Source: JAERML01 sp035687895
GTDB taxonomy: Bacteria > Bacteroidota > Ignavibacteria > UBA10030 > UBA6906
DNA length: 11,981 bases
NCBI GenBank assembly: GCA_035687895.1
Contig: DASRUE010000121.1
Coordinates: forward strand, 1 to 11,981
Direction of reading: 5' to 3'
Part shown: positions 6,408 through 11,981 of the stretch, one piece after another
How the letters are laid out: each line of letters starts with the position of its first letter
Position numbering within the stretch: position 1 is the first letter of the stretch
Notes under the pieces: generated by a model
What the model saw: only the letters and a program-made list of their open reading frames with translations
Database searches by the model: none
What the model was told of the DNA's origin: nothing
Program-made: the position numbers and the translations under genes

Positions 6408-8165
6408 ATGACCGATATCCAGAAAACACTCAAAGTAACCTACGACCCTCTTACCGAGCTGATGGCGTACTATGCCAAGCACAAGGGGGAGAAGAAGGAG
6501 AAAGCGGTCAGGGCTGGTACCGTTGAGGAGCGTCTGAAGACCCGGATCATCGATGGGGATAAGGTGGGTCTGCAAGCGGATCTGGATGAGGGGCTGAAGA
6601 AGTACTCCGCACTGGATATCATCAACACGATTCTCCTGGATGGGATGAAAGTGGTGGGGGAGCTCTTCGGCAGTGGACAGATGCAATTACCGTTCGTCCT
6701 CCAATCGGCGGAGGTCATGAAGTCTGCGGTTGCATACCTCGAGCAATTCATGGACAAAGCCGATTCCACCAGCAAGGGTGTCATGGTGATTGCGACAGTG
6801 AAGGGAGATGTCCATGACATCGGCAAGAATCTTGTGGATATTATTCTTACCAACAACGGATACAAGGTGATCAACCTCGGTATCAAGTGCGCCATAGATA
6901 CGATGCTCCACGCTGCAGATGAGCACAAGGCACATGCGATTGGCATGAGCGGCTTGCTGGTGAAGTCCACGCTGATCATGAAAGAGAACCTTGAAGTGAT
7001 GAACGAGCGGAGCATCACGATTCCGGTGGTCCTTGGCGGTGCGGCGTTAACCCGACGGTACGTCGAGCAGGATATGCGGAACGTCTACAAAGGGAAAGTC
7101 TTCTACGCGAATGACGCGTTCGATGGGCTCCACTTCATGGGAAAGGTTGCGACGGGGAAGCTGGACTATCCAGCCACTGTTGAAGTGAAAGAAGATGAAG
7201 ACGAAAAGCTGACAGGAACGGAAGCGAAGATAGCACTGGCGCAGAAGGAGGATGGAAGATACAGGGAGACCGGAGAAGGGAGACTGGAGAAGGGAGAAGG
7301 GAGACCGGAGGACGGAGACCGGGGACGGGAGAGTGGCGGGAAGTTCAGGTCGAAAGTCCGGACCGATGTTGAGATTCCAACGCCGCCATTCTGGGGAACG
7401 AAGGTGGAGGATGTCCCGCTCGATGAAGTATTCAGGTACGTCAACGATATCGCTCTCATCCGTGGTCAGTGGCAGGTGCGGAAAGGGAAGATGAAAGACG
7501 ATGAATACCGGAAGATGCTGGAAGAGAAGGTCTATCCCGACTACTCAAATCTCAAATCTCAAATTTCAAATCAGAAATTGCTTCAGCCCAAGGTTGTCTA
7601 CGGATATTTCCCATGCCAGTCGGAAGGCGATGATCTGATCATCTATCGTGACGACATGAGGACCGAGTGGCTCCGGTTCACTTTTCCCCGGCAGACCAAC
7701 GACCGGCATCTTTGTCTCTCTGATTACTTTGCCCCCGTTGATTCCGGCAGGATGGACGTTGTTGCATTTCAGCTTGTCACGATGGGGAAGGTTGCCTCGG
7801 TGCATTCCGCATCGCTCTACGCGGCCAATAACTACAAGGACTATTTGTATTTCCACGGGCTCAGCGTCGAATCCGCCGAGGCGCTTGCGGAGCTGGGGCA
7901 CAAGAGGATCCGTGAAGAGCTTGGAATCGCGGGCAAAGATGCGAAGGAGATCAAGCGGCTCTTCTCGCAGGGTTACCAGGGTTCGCGCTATAGCTTCGGC
8001 TATCCCGCTTGTCCCAACCTTGAAGACCAGACCAAGTTGTTTGCTCTGCTTGACGGTGAGCGGATCGGCGTCATCTTGACCGATGAGTACTCGCTCGACC
8101 CGGAGCAAAGCACCAATGCCATCGTTGTGCATCACCCGGAGGCACGCTATTTCAACATCAAGTAG
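6408..8165 (+). CDS. metH: Methionine synthase C-terminal half: cobalamin-binding and reactivation modules
   Basis: This 585-residue product supplies the modules missing from the preceding gene. A helical cap (about 37-120) is followed by the B12-binding Rossmann domain (about 123-250). That domain has GDVHDIGK (133-140), in which H136 is the expected lower cobalt ligand, then SGLLVKS (181-187) and GGAALT (210-215). The activation domain (about 320-585) binds S-adenosylmethionine for reductive reactivation and has RYSFGYPACPN (527-537), the RxxxGY motif. Residues about 281-312 form a low-complexity charged linker, and 380-390 a second one; both are encoded by short tandem repeats. The start has only a poor GGCGGA upstream, suggesting coupling to the first gene. 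The frame is open back to 6363 with no start codon other than 6408, so a frameshift in a once-single gene is possible. Confidence 0.93.
   Translation: MTDIQKTLKVTYDPLTELMAYYAKHKGEKKEKAVRAGTVEERLKTRIIDGDKVGLQADLDEGLKKYSALDIINTILLDGMKVVGELFGSGQMQLPFVLQSAEVMKSAVAYLEQFMDKADSTSKGVMVIATVKGDVHDIGKNLVDIILTNNGYKVINLGIKCAIDTMLHAADEHKAHAIGMSGLLVKSTLIMKENLEVMNERSITIPVVLGGAALTRRYVEQDMRNVYKGKVFYANDAFDGLHFMGKVATGKLDYPATVEVKEDEDEKLTGTEAKIALAQKEDGRYRETGEGRLEKGEGRPEDGDRGRESGGKFRSKVRTDVEIPTPPFWGTKVEDVPLDEVFRYVNDIALIRGQWQVRKGKMKDDEYRKMLEEKVYPDYSNLKSQISNQKLLQPKVVYGYFPCQSEGDDLIIYRDDMRTEWLRFTFPRQTNDRHLCLSDYFAPVDSGRMDVVAFQLVTMGKVASVHSASLYAANNYKDYLYFHGLSVESAEALAELGHKRIREELGIAGKDAKEIKRLFSQGYQGSRYSFGYPACPNLEDQTKLFALLDGERIGVILTDEYSLDPEQSTNAIVVHHPEARYFNIK
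7264..7333 (+). repeat. Degenerate 14-nt purine-rich tandem repeat inside metH (second gene)
   Basis: Units are GGGAGACCGGAGAA (7264-7277), GGGAGACTGGAGAA (7278-7291), a half unit GGGAGAA (7292-7298), GGGAGACCGGAGGA (7299-7312) and more degenerate copies to 7333. Because 14 is not a multiple of three, successive copies are read in different frames, so the encoded peptide (rich in G, E, R, D) does not itself repeat. It falls in the linker between the B12-binding and activation domains. Confidence 0.85.
7545..7579 (+). repeat. Heptamer tandem repeat (TCAAATC) inside metH (second gene)
   Basis: Five head-to-tail units: TCAAATC, TCAAATC, TCAAATT, TCAAATC and a degenerate AGAAATT. They encode SNLKSQISNQKLL within the activation module, just before LLQPKVVYGYFP. 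The AT-rich tract contrasts with the GC-richer coding sequence around it. Confidence 0.85.
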
Positions 8166-8369
8166 ATTATCCGGTTCTGCCATCGTTTCTGGCTCTGTCC
8201 ATTGCTTTTTCACCTGCTTCAGGATAAGTTGTCTCCAGTAGCTCTTCTATGCGTCTGCGTTCTTCCCTGTCTCTAACGTTGCCAACATCCGGTATCGGTG
8301 TGTTTCGCCCGCACTGTTCAAAGACAGGACAATCAAACCATATCGGGTTTTGACAAATCCAGAATTTGA
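8166..8369. other. Intergenic region between metH and gatE
   Basis: This 204-bp spacer contains no gene I can recognise. Only a weak stem, GCCA/TGGC at 8183-8197 followed by a later T5 run, resembles a terminator. A perfect TTGACA occurs at 8350-8355 but lacks a partner box at a useful distance before the gatE start. The spacing suggests gatED has its own promoter, which I could not locate. Confidence 0.45.
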
Positions 8370-10283
8370 ATGACTGATTTCCTTTTCAAACCTTTTGAAT
8401 CCATGACATCCGCGGATTACGAAGCGGTGGGATTCAAGTCCGGTCTTGAGATCCACCAACAACTTCTGACCACGAAGAAGCTCTTCTGCCGATGTCCTGC
8501 CGGACAGTACAGCGATCACTACCACGCCGAAATCCTGCGGCATATGCGCCCGACACTTTCCGAGCTCGGCGAATACGACGGGACCGCACTGATGGAGTTC
8601 AAAACAAAGAAGGAAATCATCTACCGCATCCATCGGGACACGGTGTGCACATACGAGATGGACGACACACCACCATTCCAGATCAACGATCAGGCACTTG
8701 ACGTCGTGCTGGGATTGGGCATAATGTTTGGATGCAACATCGTGGACGAGATTCACATTGCACGCAAGCAATACCTCGATGGCAGCATCCCGACAGGATT
8801 CCAGCGGACCGCAATTTTCTGTTTAAACGGAAGAATACCGTTCAACGGCCGCGAAGTGGGAATCGTGCAAATGTCGATCGAGGAAGACTCGTGCCGGGAG
8901 GTGAGCGATGTGGGCCATCGGCGTGTATACGTCACCGACCGACTGGGAATGCCGTTGGTCGAAACAGTGACGGCGCCCGACATGAGGACTCCTCAAGAAG
9001 TTGCGCAAGTGGCCGAAGTTTGTCGCTGGATGACGCGCAGCACCGGCCTGGTACGTTCAGGCATTGGCGCGGCGCGGCAGGATGTGAACGTCAGTGTCAC
9101 CGGCGGCACTCGTGTTGAGATCAAGGGCGTGCCCCGGATTCCCCACATACCGCTGCTTACCTACAACGAGGCAAAGCGGCAATGGAATCTGTTGCGCTTG
9201 CGTGAGGAGTTACAGAGGAGAGGAATCACGACGGACACGTTCCAATCACACACGGAAAACGTAACGAAGCTCTTGCGCAAGACGCGCTACAAACCTGTGC
9301 AGGATGCGCTCGAGTCCGGGCTTGAAGTCGCCTGCGTGACGTTGCGCGGTTTCAGTGGGTTGCTCCGTTGGGAGACGCAAACGGGAACATTCTTCTCCCG
9401 TGAGATCTCGGACCGTGTGCGCGTGATTGCCTGTTTGACGACCCTCCCCAATATCATCCATTCGGACATTCCGAGTGAAACCATCGCATCGTCCGAGTGG
9501 AAGGCGATCAAGAAAGCGGTCAATGCAACCGAAAATGACACCCTCGTATTGGTCTGGGGGAACGGGGAAGATGTTTCGACCGGCGCGAAGGAAATTGTCA
9601 TCCGTGCACGCGAGGCGACGATCGGAATCCCTTCCGAAACCCGACAGGCGCTGCGTGATGGCACCAACGGGTTCGAGAGAATCCTCCCGGGAGCTAACCG
9701 AATGTACCCGGACACGGACCTTCCACCCAAGCGCATCACCGACGAGAGGCTGGAACAGATCAGGCAGACTCTCCCTCTCGACTATTGGAACCGCGAGTCC
9801 CGCTACCGCGCACTGGGTGTTCCAGACGATTTGATCCAACCCTTGACCATCTCACGTCTCGCCCCACTCTTCGAGCGGTTAATCCGTGATCATCTTATTC
9901 CGCCGGGTTTGGCAGCACGTACTCTCATTCAGTATCCAAAACAAATGAAGAGGGAGGGATTGCCGGTCGATCATCTCCCGGAAGATGCGGTGGTCGGAAT
10001 TCTAAAGGCGTACAAAGCAGGAAGACTTGCGAAGGAGGGAATCTATCACGTGATGAAACGGGTTGCGCGGGAAGGAGTGTTCTCGCCCGAGTCTTTGCCG
10101 CCGCCTTGCTCGGATACAGAACTCATGCAGAAAATCAGCAAGGCAAAGGAGGAGGTGGCAGCAATGCGTATCAAACATCCCGAAAGACTTCACGACATTG
10201 TGATGGGCCGGGTAATGAACCAGCTGCGGGGAAGGGTCGACGGTGCCCTCGTTGCCGAACGCGTACAACAGGAGGTGAGGTAA
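8370..10283 (+). CDS. gatE: Glutamyl-tRNA(Gln) amidotransferase subunit E, archaeal type
   Basis: GatE is the tRNA-binding kinase/transamidase subunit that converts Glu-tRNA(Gln) to Gln-tRNA(Gln), using ammonia delivered by GatD. The 637-residue product matches archaeal GatE (about 620) from end to end. GLEIHQQL (25-32), LFCRC (38-42) and MRPTLSELG (59-67) start the GatB/E cradle; YVTDRLGMPLVE (187-198) and RQDVNVSV (236-243) follow. An AspRS-like (GAD) insertion spans about 315-440 and is the feature separating GatE from GatB. Then come NRMYPDTDLPP (443-453) and the C-terminal helical/tail region ending in QLRGRVDGALV (618-628). An alternative ATG at 8403 gives an N-terminus nearer the archaeal length; neither start has an SD. 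It overlaps gatD by one base. The surrounding genes are bacterial, so lateral acquisition or an ancient bacterial branch is inferred. Confidence 0.94.
   Translation: MTDFLFKPFESMTSADYEAVGFKSGLEIHQQLLTTKKLFCRCPAGQYSDHYHAEILRHMRPTLSELGEYDGTALMEFKTKKEIIYRIHRDTVCTYEMDDTPPFQINDQALDVVLGLGIMFGCNIVDEIHIARKQYLDGSIPTGFQRTAIFCLNGRIPFNGREVGIVQMSIEEDSCREVSDVGHRRVYVTDRLGMPLVETVTAPDMRTPQEVAQVAEVCRWMTRSTGLVRSGIGAARQDVNVSVTGGTRVEIKGVPRIPHIPLLTYNEAKRQWNLLRLREELQRRGITTDTFQSHTENVTKLLRKTRYKPVQDALESGLEVACVTLRGFSGLLRWETQTGTFFSREISDRVRVIACLTTLPNIIHSDIPSETIASSEWKAIKKAVNATENDTLVLVWGNGEDVSTGAKEIVIRAREATIGIPSETRQALRDGTNGFERILPGANRMYPDTDLPPKRITDERLEQIRQTLPLDYWNRESRYRALGVPDDLIQPLTISRLAPLFERLIRDHLIPPGLAARTLIQYPKQMKREGLPVDHLPEDAVVGILKAYKAGRLAKEGIYHVMKRVAREGVFSPESLPPPCSDTELMQKISKAKEEVAAMRIKHPERLHDIVMGRVMNQLRGRVDGALVAERVQQEVR
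10270..10278 (+). promoter_or_regulatory. Strong Shine-Dalgarno for gatD, inside the gatE 3' end
   Basis: AGGAGGTGA is a full anti-SD match ending 4 nt before the gatD ATG at 10283. It decides that start over the upstream in-frame extension and is the only strong SD seen in the window. Confidence 0.9.
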
Positions 10284-11668
10284 TGGCGAACGAGTCGTAT
10301 AAAGGCTATCGTGGCGAGGCCCTTGACGTTCTGAAGCAATTCGATGCGCAGATATGGAGCGACGTCGAGATTACCACCGATCGTGGAACGTACTCCGGGA
10401 TTATCCTTCCGCGTTCGGAAACCGCCGATCCACATCATATCGTCCTCAAGATTCCCGTCGGATACAACATCGGCATTGCTGCCAAGCGAATCCAGTCCAT
10501 TACCATCAAGGGGCGGAAAGAGGCGCACTACAAGATTCCGGAGAAGGAGTTCCCCTTCGATCCGAAGAAACCAAACGTGAAGCTTCTTGGCACAGGTGGA
10601 ACCATCGCAAGTCGCCTCGACTATCGCACCGGCGCGGTCATTCCCGCCTTCTCACCGGGCGAGTTGTATGGCTCGGTCCCGGAACTTGCAGACATCTGCA
10701 ATCTTGAGACGGAAAAGCTCTACGGTGTGTTCAGCGAGAACATGGGTCCGGAGCAATGGCGGGGGACGGCAGAAGCGATCGGCAGAGAGATCGGCAAAGG
10801 TGTCCATGGCATTGTGATCGGGCATGGAACCGACACCATGCATCACACGGCCGCTATTCTGTCCTTCATGGTGCAGAATTCTCCCATCCCCATTGTCATG
10901 GTTGGCTCGCAACGCTCGAGTGACCGCCCCTCTTCCGATGCCGCTCTGAACCTGATGTACAGCGTCAAGGCTGCCGCAGAGAGCGACCTGGCGGAAATCA
11001 TGGTCTGCATGTTCGGCCCGACCTCCGATACGTATGGATTGCTCCATCGGGGAACGCGGGTGCGCAAAATGCACTCAAGCTATCGCTCCACATTCCGCAC
11101 CATCGGTGATATCCCGCTGGCGATGGTGAGCAGGGAGAAGATCACACCCTTGCGGCAGGACTACAAACGCCGGCGGCAGGACAGGGAGGTTGTCGTCAAC
11201 ACCGCGTTCGAAGAAAAGGTGAGCATCGTGTACTACTATCCCAACATGCGGCCGGACATCATCGATTCGCTCATCGACAATGGCTACAGGGGAATAGTCA
11301 TTGCCGGGACAGGGCTCGGTCACGTCAACAAACCTCTTTATCCTGCGCTGAAGCGTGCGCGAGAGAAGAACATCGCAGTCTTCATGACCGTGCAAACACT
11401 CTGGGGCTACGTGCAGATGTATGTCTACGACACCGGGAGAGACATGATGGAACTCGGTGTCGTCCCGACGGCAAACATGCTTCCGGAGGTTGCATACGTG
11501 AAGCTCGGTTGGGCGCTCGGGCAAACAGACGACTTGGAGAAGGTGAAAGAAATCATGCTGACACCGATTGCGGGTGAAACCACGGAGCGTGAGCCGAGCA
11601 ACGGGTATCTCATTTTTCAGGGAGGTATCCCCGAGGTCGAGGAGTTTATCGGAAAGTACCGGAAGTAG
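10283..11668 (+). CDS. gatD: Glutamyl-tRNA(Gln) amidotransferase subunit D, archaeal type
   Basis: GatD is an asparaginase-like glutaminase that releases ammonia from glutamine (or asparagine) and channels it to GatE. The 461-residue protein is close to archaeal GatD (about 435-440). An N-terminal beta domain (about 1-95) absent from simple L-asparaginases precedes the AnsA domains. Catalytic elements are GTGGTIAS (103-110, T107), HGTDTMHHTA (181-190, T183 and D184) and RGTRVRKMHSS (256-266, K262), matching the Thr/Thr/Asp/Lys set described for archaeal GatD. GSQRSSDRPSSDA (208-220) is also GatD/asparaginase-like. The start is the ATG in TAATG that overlaps the gatE stop, preceded by a perfect SD. 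The frame extends 59 codons upstream, but that part merely overlaps gatE. The N-terminal domain and gatE linkage exclude a free asparaginase. Confidence 0.95.
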   Translation: MANESYKGYRGEALDVLKQFDAQIWSDVEITTDRGTYSGIILPRSETADPHHIVLKIPVGYNIGIAAKRIQSITIKGRKEAHYKIPEKEFPFDPKKPNVKLLGTGGTIASRLDYRTGAVIPAFSPGELYGSVPELADICNLETEKLYGVFSENMGPEQWRGTAEAIGREIGKGVHGIVIGHGTDTMHHTAAILSFMVQNSPIPIVMVGSQRSSDRPSSDAALNLMYSVKAAAESDLAEIMVCMFGPTSDTYGLLHRGTRVRKMHSSYRSTFRTIGDIPLAMVSREKITPLRQDYKRRRQDREVVVNTAFEEKVSIVYYYPNMRPDIIDSLIDNGYRGIVIAGTGLGHVNKPLYPALKRAREKNIAVFMTVQTLWGYVQMYVYDTGRDMMELGVVPTANMLPEVAYVKLGWALGQTDDLEKVKEIMLTPIAGETTEREPSNGYLIFQGGIPEVEEFIGKYRK

Positions 11669-11678
11669 GGGTACGGCA

Positions 11679-11721
11679 ATCGCTCGCACCTCTGTGAGGG
11701 GCGTTCCAACGGGATGAGCGA
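11679..11721 (+). terminator. Weak candidate terminator after gatD
   Basis: TCGCTC (11679-11684) can pair with GAGCGA (11716-11721), enclosing a small CCTC/GAGG hairpin with a TGT loop. A short T4 run follows 5 nt later. The stem is short and the loop long, so this is only a possibility. Confidence 0.2.
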
Positions 11722-11755
11722 ACACCTTTTGCAGCAGGTCGGTCTCTAAATGAAA

Positions 11756-11788
11756 ACTCCCTCCCCGACTCTCGTCGGAAGAGGGAGT
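11756..11788 (-). terminator. Rho-independent terminator of the minus-strand gene
   Basis: ACTCCCTC pairs perfectly with GAGGGAGT, and CCGAC with GTCGG inside, around a TCTC loop; only a 1x2 internal bulge separates the two stems. Read on the minus strand the hairpin is followed by TTTTCATTT, a usable U-tract, and begins 22 nt after the minus-strand stop codon. On the plus strand no T-run follows, so it mainly serves the minus-strand gene. Confidence 0.85.
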
Positions 11789-11809
11789 GATTGCTGTTGC
11801 TTCAACAGA

Positions 11810-11981
11810 CTATTGCATCGGCTTCAGGGTGACTTCACGAAGGTACCGCGTACCTTTGTAGTCTCTCATATCAAATCGCTTCGCTGTCATTTCCCGTTGC
11901 TTCTGCTCATCCATGGTCTTGAAGTGCTTTGATGAAATTGCCTTCATCTTCTCTTCGTCGCCCTGATTGTAGTCGAGTGCC
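11810..11981 (-). CDS. C-terminal fragment of an unrecognised protein
   Basis: The minus strand is open from the window edge to a TAG at 11812-11810, giving 56 residues of a protein that begins outside. The tail is strongly charged (many K, R, E, D) and rich in Met and Gln. It includes HFKTMDEQKQREMTAKRF and MRDYKGTRYLREVTLKPMQ at the end. I do not recognise the family. Coding status is supported by the open frame, plausible composition and a strong terminator 22 nt beyond the stop in the right orientation. It is convergent with gatD. No membrane segment or known motif is visible in the fragment. Confidence 0.75.
   Translation of the reverse strand, partial: ALDYNQGDEEKMKAISSKHFKTMDEQKQREMTAKRFDMRDYKGTRYLREVTLKPMQ

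Noticed and set aside
8350..8378. TTGACA as a -35 box for gatE
   Set aside because: The base 17 nt on gives only a poor -10 (ACTGAT) and would start transcription within the gene.
10106..10282. 59-codon upstream extension of the gatD frame
   Set aside because: It overlaps the conserved end of gatE out of frame, while ATG 10283 has a perfect SD and fits the length of GatD.
11750..11932. 60-residue plus-strand frame at the right end
   Set aside because: It runs through the terminator hairpin and opposite the better-supported minus-strand coding frame.
1..11981. CRISPR array, rRNA, tRNA, transposase or prophage genes
   Set aside because: None seen: the tandem repeats are short, without spacers, and all large frames are assigned to housekeeping families.

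Overview
This is a bacterial chromosomal segment of ordinary housekeeping genes with one clearly out-of-place pair. The bacterial assignment rests on RF3 (prfC), EttA and an activation-domain MetH. The general style suggests a free-living member of the Bacteroidota/Chlorobiota/Ignavibacteria neighbourhood: moderate GC, few Shine-Dalgarno sites, purine-rich and TCAAATC-type short repeats. This placement is an inference with low to moderate confidence, because no rRNA or other marker is present.

Layout. Positions 1-1065 (minus strand) hold the N-terminal two thirds of peptide chain release factor 3, cut by the window edge. A 244-bp divergent spacer carries a palindrome and an imperfect direct repeat. 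It leads to ettA (1310-2983, plus), an ABC-F translation factor. After a 288-bp spacer with a good sigma70-like promoter comes a cytoplasmic thioredoxin-fold protein resembling the soluble part of DipZ (3272-4300), followed by a strong hairpin. A spacer bounded by 21-nt inverted repeats then leads to a B12-dependent methionine synthase encoded in two adjacent genes. The homocysteine and folate modules are at 4558-6378; the cobalamin and reactivation modules are at 6408-8165. The second gene contains two non-triplet short tandem repeats in and around its linkers.

Positions 8370-11668 encode GatE and GatD, joined by a TAATG overlap. Together they form the glutamyl-tRNA(Gln) amidotransferase regarded as the archaeal type; bacteria normally use GatCAB. 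This is the most unusual content of the window. A C-terminal fragment of an unrecognised minus-strand gene (11810-11981) converges on gatD, with its own hairpin terminator between them.

Functionally the segment is weighted towards translation: release-factor recycling, ribosome throttling and Gln-tRNA formation. Methionine synthesis and thiol-redox genes lie between. Only gatE-gatD and the two metH genes look like tight transcriptional units; the others are separated by roughly 140-290 bp.
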